A program made the translations under genes and the position numbers. This document shows, piece by piece, positions 22,034 to 32,715 of a stretch of 64,000 nucleotides of DNA. The stretch is from assembly GCA_002794785.1 (NCBI GenBank), contig NBBA01000024.1, positions 307,263-371,262 of the forward strand, in the 5' to 3' direction. The first letter of the stretch is position 1. Every line of letters begins with the position of its first letter. A model generated the notes under the pieces. It made no database searches and had not been told where the DNA came from. It saw nothing but the letters and a program-made list of their open reading frames with translations. The stretch is from Coniferiporia sulphurascens (taxonomy: Eukaryota; Basidiomycota; Agaricomycetes; Hymenochaetales; Hymenochaetaceae).

Positions 22034-23159
22034 TGTTAAGCTCAACGGTTACACAGTGATCAACGTCGGGGCTTCCTGATCGGCGATGCTAGATTGGTAT
22101 GACAACAGGGCTTCCTAGATGTCATAAGTCGAGGGAGATCGGCAACGGGGCTTCCTGATCGGCAATGTGATGTGGTAGGTCTCTTAGAGCGAGTCGGGTT
22201 ATGATGAAGCAACTGGTGCTACAGTGGCACACTTGTAGACTGGTGGTAACAGATAATGGGCTTGTATGAACAAAGAGCACAAGCTTAGGGCTTGTGCTAC
22301 TGAAGTTACATGCTTATATGCTACTCTATGTGTTTGTTACTGTAGCGACTTGGTTAGGTGTGTTTACCAGACTACAGAAGGTCATGGAAACTCAAGGATG
22401 GCCTTGGTAATACAAGTACAGTGATCAGTAAGCAAAGCACGTCATGATGGTGCAATAAGGTGTCTGTTAAGCTCAACGGTTATGCAGTGATCGACGTTGG
22501 GGCTTCCTGATCGTTGGAACTGATGGTACGGCAATGGGGCTTCCTAGATGTCGTAAGTCGAGGGTGATCGTCGATGGGGCTTCCTGATCAGCAATGGGAA
22601 TGCAGTAGGCTTCTATAGCGAGTCGGGTTACGACAAAGCGACTAATGGCCAAGTGGCACACAGTAGACTGGTGGTAGCAGATAATGGGCTTGTATGAACA
22701 AAGAGCACAAGCTTAGGGCTTGTGCTACTGAAGTTACATGCTTATATGCTACTCTATGTGTTTGCTACTGTAGCGACTTGGTTAGGTGTGTTTACCAGAC
22801 TACAGAAGGTCATGGAAACTCAAGGAAAGCCTTGGTAATACAAGTATGGTGATCAGTAAGCAAAGCACGTCATGATGGTGCAAGAAGGCGTCATCATGGC
22901 GTCTTATGGTGCAAGGCGAATAATGATGAGTAAAGCAGAGAAATGGGGGAGTTGTGCTGACTGATGATGATGAAGAGGAAGTGAGTCAGTGCATTAAAGG
23001 GGAAAGTAAAGGAAAATTGTAACAGTGTCATCATGGCGTCTTATGGTGTGAGGCGAATAAGGATGAGTAAGACAGAGAAATGGGGGAGTTGCGCTGACTG
23101 GTGATGATGAAGAGGGAATGAGTCAGCGCAATAAGGGAAAGTAAAGGAAAATTGTAACA
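22034..23159 (-). repeat. Solo LTR inserted in MITE copy 2
   Basis: TGTTAAG...TTGTAACA with perfect target duplication TATAT (22029-22033, 23160-23164). Its length is 1126 bp because another LTR sits inside it. Confidence 0.95.
22465..23024 (-). repeat. Solo LTR nested inside a solo LTR
   Basis: 560 bp with perfect target duplication GTGTC (22460-22464, 23025-23029). Order of events: MITE, then the LTR at 22034-23159, then this one. Confidence 0.95.
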
Positions 23160-23335
23160 TATATGCTACAAAATTGGACACTTAAAACTGTTCTGAGTAT
23201 GCATAAGCTCCATAGATACAGTATAAGAAGCATTGTTACTAATAGCAAGCACTTCCACTAAATTTTCAATGGTTGAACAAGTGATAGGCAATACCTTCCA
23301 TTTTAGGGTGCAGTGTAAGTAATTATATCCACTTG

Positions 23336-23792
23336 TAGACCACTTTTTTTAATGGAATTTACATTAAGTTTTTTATTTTATGTAATTTATGTATCTCCGG
23401 GGTCTTACTTGCAACCCTTACCAATCATTATTCAGCACACTAAGCGATGTTCGGCAATCACGTCAGTAGCTAAATCGAGCTTGGCGATGGAGCTGAGCCA
23501 TCCCGACCACCATAAGAACGCGACACTTCAGCTTTTTACGCGTCCTGGCGGCAAACGTCGCTGAATACTTACTGTGGTTTGTCATCTTTGGCTGTTATCA
23601 GCGATGATGGGCGCGCTGCAGCACAGCCGACCTGACTTGCCGTGAAGACGAACTTCAACGGCAAAGTCGCAAAGTCGGGCGAAATGCCGACGCTGACTAC
23701 GGGCATCGACGTCAGCGCACATTAACTGTGTTCACTGATTCGTTCATAAACTCAGGACTATGGAGATAGCCTGAAAATTAAGTCCGTCAGTT
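23336..23792. other. Intergenic upstream of luciferase-domain gene
   Basis: About 460 bp leading to the ATG at 23793; presumed promoter. GC content rises sharply from the MITE side to the gene side. No motif assigned. Confidence 0.5.
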
Positions 23793-24713
23793 ATGTCCTC
23801 ACTCATCTCTCACTCGTCTCTCTCGCAGCTCTCCAACGAGTTGATCTGCAGATTTAAAGCGTATCCACGCGGCGCCGTCGTCGCCTCGCTATGTGCTGTG
23901 CTTGCACCGTTGGCAATCCGTAACTTCCGGCAGTACAAGGCACTCGGGCGCAGTGGAATACGTAATGTCTTTCTCGGCTGGGTCCTCTCGATACTGCTGA
24001 AGCCATTCGGACGAGAGACGACGAGCACGGACGAATACGAACGCGATGCAAACAAAGATGCGTGGCTCGTGGCGGGCAACGGACCACGGCATATTCCGAG
24101 CAGGGGGAGGCCAAGGCCGAGTATCGGCTGGCACTTCATGCCACATCGCCAGACGGAGCACTTCTCCGGCGAGAAGATACAAAAAGTCGGTATAGTATTA
24201 CCTCCATTTCCAAATGACTTGTCGTGTTAAACACTCATGGGGATGGCGATCTAGATGCTTGCTGCGGAGTTCCGTTCAATTGCGGATGCAAACACTCACC
24301 TTGTTGAGGTGCAGGTCTCACCTCGCGAGCATCTTGGAGACGCGATGGTGATACGTGCGTCTCGCCCTAGTCCGCATGCTGTCGCTACGGCAATACAGCG
24401 CGAGATTGCGCATTACCACGGGTTTAAGGACTTCTCAATGCACGTCACGCTCTCCCCTCAGGACTGCAAACTAGGTAATTCTCATTTTCCTCGCGGACGC
24501 ACGTGGAGTAGCCAGCGTTGCTAACGAGGTTCCCTCTATATTCTTAGTTATTGACAGGGCTGGGGCGAACGTTATCCGACCAGCGGGCGCATCGGGTCGC
24601 CCAAGGAGTTTCTCATCATATACGCACCGCTTACGGAGGATGATGTCCGCGTCGCAGGCCTAATTATGCGTGCGTCCGTTGGATATATGACGGGCAGTAA
24701 GGAGGTAAATTAG
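23793..24713 (+). pseudogene. Luciferase-domain (PF17648-like) protein, one frame-breaking junction
   Basis: Begins with an N-terminal hydrophobic helix (GAVVASLCAVLAPLAI), then QYKALGRSGIRNVFLGW and the family motif WHFMPHRQTEHFSG. Exon 2 from 24255 carries EIAHYHGFKDFSMHVTLSPQDCK, where the family has a conserved E-x-H-x-H and H-x-x-L-x-x-D. Exon 3 starts with GWGERYP and continues through FLIIYAPL to MTGSKEV near 24710. This is the widespread fungal family annotated as luciferase-domain; its enzymatic role is unknown and the name does not imply light emission. The first intron donor is weak (GTCGGT at 24186). At the second junction the expected VIDRGWGER reads one nucleotide short (around 24551-24560), so the gene is either broken or affected by a base-call error. 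Confidence 0.65.
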
Positions 24714-25002
24714 CCGGACGAGTTGGTCATGCCAATTTTTCAGTTGTTATTCTTACCTCCACACAAGCACGGTATTACAGATGTGGCTGGCACCCGGTAT
24801 CCTTGCGACTACGTAGTAGCCACCCAAAAGGGGTTATTAATGCTGTATTAGAGGCCGCGTTCAAGCATTTCTTAAAGTGATTTAAAATAGCCGATATTTG
24901 AGATTTTTTGGATTACGCGTGACGTAACGCGTCGAGGCGCGTACTCCTCAGTTCAAGCGACAATCACTGCACTCATGCCGATAACGCCGCACGATTTCCG
25001 GT

Positions 25003-26966
25003 ATGCAAGCAACTCTCGACGCCAAAGCCCTTAAACGTTTGTATATACTATGCCGAATCACAGCGTCCCCTGACTAACCACGCCTCTAGCATTCACGAAA
25101 GCGTTGTCATGCATCTCGAGATACGGCGACGAAATGATTATCCACGCGGGTCCAGACTCGCTCGTGCTGACCTCTATGAATCAACCTAAAACAGCCTTTT
25201 GCAGCATCACGTACAACCGCACATTTTTCCAGAGATACTCAGTCACACAATCCCGCACACAGGCAAGCTCTGCTGCTGGACCATCCCGTACCACTGGCAG
25301 GCGGGTGTCTCAAAACGAGCAGCAGCCGACCTTGAAGTGCCAACTACAGACCAAAGTTTGTAACATTACGTTCCGCATTCACCCATTTCTCTTGTGGGCA
25401 TTTATATATTGTACAGGCGCTACTGTCAATTCTGAGACACCGGAACACAGGGAAAAGCACTGAAAAATGCGAATTCACGATTATCGACGGCGTCGACACG
25501 CCAGAAGAGGAAGTGCGTGAAGACGAGGATTCACTAGAGAGTCGCTTGATCGTTCGTCTACACTGCAAACATGGTGGGTTTAATGTTCTCCCCAAATTCG
25601 ACCATTCCGGTTGACATTAATATTAACGGATAGGCATCGTTAAGACGCACCGGCTTCTCCTTAATAACCCAACGAACGATGATGCACCAGCAATCCGGAG
25701 TGGGGATAATGAGAGCCGTCTTGTCGTGCAATCCTATGCTGTGGAAGAAATGATTGAACACTTTCCTAACACAAAAGGCCTCAGGAGCGACCCAGAATTG
25801 ATCTGGCGATTTGACGACGACGAAGTCAAAGTAAAAAGTATGGAAAAAGGAATCGATGCGAAAGGTATGAGAATCCCTTGCGCCGGGAAATTAGGCTAAC
25901 AGTGTTTTAGGAAAATCGCAACTGGTGACTGAGCTTACTCTCGGACCTGGCGAATTTGACGTCTACGACATTATGCTCGCTCCGCTAACTATCGGCTTTT
26001 TCCTTCGAGAGTTTAATGCAAGTACTTTAATCATCATTGACGCGTATAAGACTGACAACCTCGTGTTGCGTGCAGGCCGCGATCACACTCGCAGATGCGT
26101 TACTTGTTCCGGTAGATATGCGATTCACGCGCTCTGCCGAGCCTGTGTATATTAGCGCTGAGACGGACGTTTGTGCGATGCTCTTCGTAATCGCCACAAA
26201 TCAGGTCCGAGGGGAAGACGGAGACGCCCAGCCCCGAAACAGGGCTAGCGTCCAGCAGAAGCAAAGTCATGGGAGTCACCGCTCGGCGTCAGGAGTACCT
26301 GCTGCACTTAAACGACCGCTGGAAGAGGATGTCGCTGTTCCCGAACGGACGCGATCGATAGCTCCCGAGATGCGCAGGTCAAGTGCTACTCAGCAAGGCG
26401 AAGGGAGGTCCCAGCACACCCCTCCTTCGTCTCGTTCGCAGGCGCCTCCGGACGTATCCTGGAACAACCCTGATTTTGATGCGGATGCCGAAATGAATGG
26501 CTTAGAACAGGATGACGCGCAATTACCCCCTGGGTCCACACCGGAGCGCCCGCCGACGCAGTCGCAGCCTCTATTCCTAGCCTTTCAATTGTCCGCGGCG
26601 GATGTGGATGCCATCCGAGCGTCAGGTCTGGGAATTGAGGATATGGACGCAGAGGAGTTCGCGGCGATGCTTGACGAGGAGGGCGAGGGAGTCAATACAG
26701 GGGGCCCGCCTGCGGTGATAACTAGTGGTGGGAATGCTCAGGCTAGCAGACACATGGCTGCAGGCGCAGGCGCAGGCGCGCAAGGGGACGAACTAGACTA
26801 TGATGAATTTGAAAGTGAATTTGAAATGGGACCCACGCAGCCGGCGGGGCGTTTTGTATCGGCACCGCAGAAGGTACCGCCAATAACTAGCGTAACAGCT
26901 TTTCGTTCCTACTGACCGCATCCTGTCCCGTTTAAACAGGCTTTCCGACCTTTGTTTGAAGACTAA
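25003..26966 (+). CDS. RAD9: RAD9 checkpoint clamp subunit (9-1-1 complex)
   Basis: Exons: 25003-25036, 25090-25355, 25417-25573, 25634-25864, 25911-26020, 26076-26873, 26940-26966; about 540 aa. The N-terminal PCNA-like fold shows LSCISRYGDEMIIHA, TAFCSITYNRTFFQRY and ALLSILRH; the second clamp domain has ESRLIVRLHCKHGIVKTHRL, ELTLGPGEFDVYD, FFLREFNA and VPVDMRFTRSAEPVYI. A long acidic, Ser/Pro-rich tail follows, the type phosphorylated for TopBP1/ATR recruitment, and the last exon encodes AFRPLFED. Rad9 pairs with Rad1 and Hus1 on damaged chromatin. Six of seven junctions are in phase. At exon 5/6 the only GT donor (26022) leaves one extra A, which would put exon 6 out of frame, so the gene may be disrupted or the base miscalled. 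Confidence 0.85.
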
Positions 26967-27302
26967 CGAATGTGCATTTTCCTTACCGCTCACGAAGCTA
27001 ATCACGAGCTTTATACGCATTCCCTTAGCAAGCACTTCCGTCCCGTAGCTCATATGATTGTACCATACACTGGCAAAGTTGTATTACCCCTTCCGCATTA
27101 CTTTTATCACGAAATGGGCGTTTAAGTTATATCCAGCAGGTGGAGTATATGGAGGGTGGCACGCCATATGGTAAACCAGCATATTTTACCATCGCCGGAC
27201 CTGCTATCAAATTTTCGTCGAGAGTAAACATTATATACTCGATGTCTTCTGAGGGTCTCATATACTGGTCCATAAGACTTCACCCCAACCCGAACCATTA
27301 TA
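26967..27302. other. Intergenic, 3' of RAD9
   Basis: About 330 bp between the RAD9 stop and a MITE. Nothing recognised. Confidence 0.5.
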
Positions 27303-27839
27303 GGGGTTATCAGAGCTGTGTTTAAGGCCTTGTTTAAGGCTTGTTTAAGTTTTTGTTTAAGTGGTCAAAACAGAGCCTTAAACGTGTTTAAGCTCTGATG
27401 TCCCCAGCCTGAACGCTGGTTTAAGACTTTGTTCGAAACTGTTTCCGGCTAACACGTAAACCTCGGTACCTCGGCAGGAATGAATCTATAGTATTACATA
27501 ACAAAATGGTCACCATATTGTACAACCTTTTCGGACCCAATTAATGGTAAAAAATATTGCGGCGGATTACATGCATGTCACCAAAAAGCCTCCAGGAGAC
27601 AGAAATGAGTGAATAGATTGTGATTTGGCCCATGAGATCAGCTTACAAAATATCGGACTTGTAATTTAACCCAAATTGGAACTTAAACCTTGTTTAAGTT
27701 CATGGCTTAAACAGCGAAACGAGAAAAGTTCTCGTTTCACTGTTTTGCTTGTTTTGCTGTTTAAGGGCAAAAACCGTGGCTTAAACGTGGACTTAAACAC
27801 GGCCTTAAACAAGGCTTCAAACACAGCTCTGATAACCCC
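27303..27839. mobile_element. MITE with GTTTAAG subterminal repeats
   Basis: A 537-bp element with inverted ends starting GGGGTTATCAGAGCTGTGTT, flanked by TA (27301-27302, 27840-27841). Both ends carry multiple GTTTAAG/CTTAAAC repeats every 10-14 bp, and the centre has an inverted repeat around AACGAGAA/TTCTCGTT near 27720-27745. It has no coding capacity. Confidence 0.88.
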
Positions 27840-27841
27840 TA

Positions 27842-28139
27842 ATGTCATGATTAACCATGAGCTGATATTTGTTTCCCACAATAGAAAGGCGGGTGCAGAT
27901 ACTGGTTGCAAGTTCTCACGGGAGGCCATTTCCACAGACCTGCCGCATAAATACACGCGTCACGTGAAACTATTTTTGGTAGGAGGCGCTTCACCCAATT
28001 AATCGTGACCCACGCGCGTGTTCTTCATTTTTTTTTTGATTCTCAATTTGTATTCCGCTATAGCAAAGTAATTACAAGACGCGGTCACCCGATCGACGTA
28101 TCTAGGGTATTTATGATGGCAGGTGGAGTGTGGTAAGAA
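27842..28139. other. Flank between MITE and LINE
   Basis: About 300 bp, no gene. GTGGTAAGA near 28131 recurs near 35269 at the other LINE end and may be its target duplication. Confidence 0.45.
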
Positions 28140-28218
28140 GGGGATCTGGCATATTAAGATGGGTCATGGGTCGGAATGCGGGAGGGCGGCTACCAAGGTG
28201 GGTGGCAGAATAGGTGGA

Positions 28219-31200
28219 CTATGGGGGGTGGAAGCGGTCGATAAGAGCAGGAAGGAGAGGGGGGAAGGTGTGAGAGGGATGTGAGAAGGTGGGGCACCGG
28301 CGGAGAAAGGCGAGAAGCCAATTCAGCCCGGTTTTGCTGCCGAGCGGGGGGGGTGGGGCCGAGGGAGTATCCCCCATAAGAGGGGGTCCCATTGAGGGGG
28401 CGAGCAGGGGGCATTGGCCAAGGAGGTGAGGGCGGGTTTGGACGGAGGCGCCACAGGGGCAGGCAACCGGCATATCAGGGATGAATCGGCGGTAGTAGTC
28501 CCCAAAGTGAGCGTGGCCGAGGACGACTTGTATGAGACGCAACTGGGTGGCACGAGGAGCGTGGTCGCGAAGGGCGGTGGCGAGCACTGTGGTGGGCGGA
28601 TGGGGGAGTGCGGCGTAGGAGAGGGAGTGGGAGTGGGCATGTGCAGTAAGGTATGTGGTGGCCCACATGTCCACAGTAGCGCGGAGTGCTTCTTGACGGA
28701 GAGAAGAGTAGGTAGAGCGGAAGAAAGGGTGGCCGGAGGGGGGAAGGTTGGTGAGTTTGTCGATGTATTCGTTGCCAGGGACTCCGAGATGGCCAGGGCA
28801 CCATATGAGATGGACGTGGTGGTCCAGGGATGCGGCGAGGAAGGGGTCAAGAAACGAGCAGAAGAGAATGGAGGAGGATTGGGTGGGGTGGGGGTGTAGA
28901 GAGAGGATGGACATAAGGGCAGGAGAGCAGTCAGAGATGAAGTAGATATTGCGGATAGGGGCGGAGGATGGGCGTAGCCGGAAGAGGGAGGTGCGGTGGA
29001 AGGCCTTGGTGAGAGCGAACATTTCCGCATCAAAGGAAGAGCCTGTGGGAGAGTAATAGAAGTGGCCCATGTTGGCATAGGTGCCGTGATAGTAGAGGGC
29101 GAAGGCGGAGATGGATACTGGGGAGTGATGGAGGAGGCGGCGAGAACCATCGGTGTACACCAAGAGATTGGAAGTGTCCGAGGCCAGGAAAGCGAGGCGG
29201 GTGGTGAGGGTCTGAGCAATGGCCCGACGGGCGTGGGGATCGTGGGAGGAGGGTGGTGGGTCGGGCATGTGGAGGCGGGGGTGAAGAGGAGGAAAAGCGC
29301 GCCACGGTGGGGCATGGAAAGGGAAGAGTGGCTCGGAGTCGGCCAACGATAAGAAGCCGAGACGGTGAAGGATGGATGCGGGATGGGTGGGGGTGGAGTG
29401 CAGGTGACCGATGGGGTTGGGGATGTGCGATGGAGAGGGGCCCCATTGGGGGGGGAGCCAGGCAATGAGTTGGGATGAGCAGGGGAGTTTGGAGAGATGG
29501 GCGGCGGTGTTGACGAGCATGTGGCGAAGGAGAAAGGGGACGGGGAGGATGGAGAGGATGTGATGGAGACCGTTGGAGGGCGAGGTGCGGAAGGCACCCG
29601 CAACAAGGCGGAGCACTTGGTTCTGGGCCATGATCATCGGTTGGAGGAGTGCCTTTTGGCAAAAGCCTGTGAACCACAGCTGAAAGCCGTATGTGAGAAT
29701 GGGGATGATGAGGGTCTTGAAGAGGATGCGGAAGTTGAAGACGGACAACCCACGGAGGGTGTTGCCGAGAATGCGGAGCGCAGTGGCGGTGGAGCGGGCA
29801 CGATAGGACATGTGGCGGATGTGGGGTTTGAAGGTGAGCAGGGGGTCAAGGTAGAAGCCAAGCCAGCGGAGTTCCGTGGACAGGTACACCGTGATGCGGT
29901 CACGGCCATCGGGGGGCTGGTAGATGAAGGGAAGGGTGCAGGCAGGGATAGAGTGGTGGCAGCAGAAGTGAATGAGTTCATCCTTGCCGGGGTCAGTGAT
30001 AAGGCCCAGGCGGCGGAGAGCAGGGTAAAGAGTGCCATAAGACAAGGTGAGAAGGGTGATGTTGGTGGGGAAGGTGGGGGTGAAGACCAGGATAAATTTG
30101 TCATCAATGTAGGCCTTGAGGGCACTTCCGAGGATGGGTTCGAGCAGCCTTAGAATTAAGGAGGTGTAAATGGAAGACAAGATGGGCGACACTGGGGACC
30201 CCTGAGGGATACCCACAGCAGGAAGGTTGAGGGGCGGGTGGCGGTAGTTGTCGACGTTGATGCACACCGAACGAGAAGTCAGGAAGGCATGTACCCAAGC
30301 GATGATTGGGCCAGGGAAGCCGTGAAGGCAGAGGATGTGAAGGAGGCGGTGGTGGTTGACGTTATCAAAATAGCCTTTAATGTCAAGGGCGAGGCCAGAG
30401 ATGCAGAGGTGGCGTTTGTGGGCAATTTGGATGTCATGGACGAGCGAGAGGCCGGCGTCAATGGTTGAGGAACAGGAGCGACCACCAAATTGGTTCGTAG
30501 GGACGAGATTATAGCAGCTGCAGTCGAAGGTGAGGTGGGTGGTGATGACTTTCTCCAAGAGCTTGCCGAGGCATTCGAGGAGGGCGATAGGGCGAAAGGC
30601 ATGCGGAGAGGAGGGGTCCGGTTTGTTGGGTTTGGGTATGACGATGATGGTCGCCGATGTCCAGGGGTGGACGCCATGGGTGAGGCAGCCTGTGAAGAGA
30701 TAGAGGAGGAGGGTGGGGGCAGTGGCATGTGCGAGTTTGAGATAGGGGTAGGAGATGCCGGAAGGACCAGGGGCGGAGGTGGAGCTGGTGCCAGAGAGTG
30801 CGGCGGCGATCTCCGACAGGGTGATGGGCACAAAGGGGCATGTAAAGCGGGGCAGTGGGTCAAGGGGGTCGCATTCGAGGACCTCGTCTGCGGCTGGTGG
30901 GGGAGGAAAGAAGGTGGAAGCGAAGACGGTGGCTTGGGCAGCGGGAGTGGAGACCATCCCGTGAGGGGTAGACAGGGGGGGACAGACCGTCTGGTGAGAG
31001 CCGGAGGACCACTTGGCGAAGCGATAGATGTCCGCAGTGGTCGCGTTGCTGAGGAGGTCGGCAGCCCAGGTGCGTTTGGCATGGGTGAAGGTGCGGCGGG
31101 CTTCAAGGGTGCGGAGGTGGCGCGAGATGGGGTCATCGGCAGAGCGCAGGGCAGCGAGGCTGCGGTTGCAGTCGGCATTCCACCAGTAAGAGTAGGTGAA

Positions 31201-32715
31201 TGCGGAGGGAGAGGAGAGGGCCATGACATCGGACATGGCGGCGGAAAGGGCAGCGAGGAGGTGGGTGGCAAAGGCGGTGGTAGCAGCGGTGGAGGGGAGA
31301 GGTGCGTTGGGGACGGGGCCTAGGTGGGCAAGGAACGCGGCCGTCCAGTCAGGGGCACAAGAGGCATCAAACCGATATTTGGGGTGGGGGTCAGGAGGGA
31401 TGAGGGCGGGGCCAGTGTGGGAGATGGAGAATGAGATGGGGATGTGGTCGGAGGCGATGGCGGGGTCATCCAGTGCAAGCCAGTGGGAGAATCGTCCGCT
31501 GGCCAGCGCATTGTGGGATAACAGGGTAAGATCTATGGTGGAGTCAACGCGGTTGATGTGGCCATGATGGGTGGCTTGAGAGGTGTCGTTGAAGAGGAAG
31601 AGAGGGCCGTGTTGATCCAGTCGAGGAGGGCTTCGGCAGCGGGTGAGGTTCAGGCGGAAGAAGTGTAGGACCAGGTGGGGTGATGGAGGTTAAAGTCCCC
31701 TGTTGTTAAGCTCAACGGTTACACGGTGATCAACGTCGGGGCTTCCTGATTGTCGGAACTGATGGTACAGCAACGGGGCTTCCTAGATGTCGTAAGTCGA
31801 AGATGATCGTCGGTGGGGCTTCCTGATCGACGATGTGGATGCGGTAGGCTTCTATAGCGAGTCGGGTTACGACAAAGTGACTAATGGCCAAGTGGCACAC
31901 AGTAGACTGGTGGTAGCAGATAATGGGCTTGTATGAACAAAGAGCACAAGCTTAGGGCTTGTGCTACTGAAGTTACATGCTTATATGCTACTCTATGTGT
32001 TTGTTACTGTAGCGACTTGGTTAGGTATGTTTGCCAGACTATGGAAGGTCATGGAAATGCAAGGAAGGCCTTGGTAATACAAGTATGGTGATCAGTAAGC
32101 AAAGCACGTCATGATGGTGCAGGAAGGTGTCATCATGGCATCTTATGGTGCAAGGCGAATAAGGATGAGTAAGGCAGAGAAATGGGGGAGTTGCGCTGAC
32201 TGATGATGACAAAGAGGAAGTGAGTCAGCACATAAGGGAAAGTAAAGGAAAATTGTAACACCTGTGACGACTGTCGGGAGGAGAGGGTCGAGAGGGGTGT
32301 CTGCGAGGCGGCGGCAGGTGTCGGCTTGCATGCCAGGCCTGTAATTGTAGATGTTAACAAGGCGGAAGTGGAAGTCGTAGAACCAGATGTCCATGGCAAG
32401 GATATCCTTGTGGAGGTATATGTTGGGGCGGGGTTGGGTGCGAAGCCCAGGGAGAGAGTGACGGACGTAAATGGCGATGTGGGGTTTGATGGGGGAGTTG
32501 AGATCGGCAACTGGGAGGTAGCACATCCACGAGGGGTGTTTGGGGGGGTTAATGATGGGGGAACCGTCGGGATTGTTGTCCGACTGGCGGAGGCCTGAGA
32601 AGCCCAGGAAAGGTTCCTGGATAAGGATAATATGGCATGAGGGGTCGTTGAGGATGTGCATAATGCGGTCCCTGCTCTTGGTGACGTTGAGCTGCAGGAT
32701 AGAAAGGCTCTGCAT
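28219..32715 (-). pseudogene. LINE ORF2: endonuclease, reverse transcriptase, RNase H
   Basis: Starts at ATG 32715-32713, which overlaps the ORF1 stop (TAATG). The AP endonuclease shows ILQLNVTKSRD, IILIQEP, then, across the solo LTR, GDFNLHHPTW and the catalytic SDHIP. The RT (frame from 31236 down to 28219) has FRPIALLE, LDIKGYFDNV, GIPQGSPVSPIL and YIDDKF; RNase H has VYTDGS and SSFDAEMFALTKA; a C-terminal CPCG...HLLGQC finger closes it. Lesions: the LTR at 31704-32260, one TGA at 31650-31652 just after the EN motif (Arg expected), and a 2-nt CT expansion near 31596-31604 that shifts frame. The RT/RNase H part is fully open over 1005 codons, so inactivation is recent. Confidence 0.9.
31704..32260 (-). 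repeat. Solo LTR (chromovirus family) inside LINE endonuclease
   Basis: 557 bp with perfect target duplication CCTGT (31699-31703, 32261-32265). Same family as the LTRs of the Gypsy element at 5340-14818. Confidence 0.95.

Larger units (their letters stand above)
21990..23335. mobile_element. MITE copy 2, split by nested solo LTRs
   Basis: Matches MITE copy 1: the left part to TTTGACAAGCTTATAT (22033), then from 23160 TATATGCTACAAAAT through to the terminal TTATATCCACTTG at 23335, followed by TA. The left inverted end is eroded or lost. The interruption is a solo LTR that itself contains another. Confidence 0.8.

Noticed and set aside
1..32260. CRISPR-like array from repeated GGGGCTTCCTGAT motifs
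   Set aside because: The motif is an internal short repeat of the LTR and appears only within LTR copies of a eukaryotic element.
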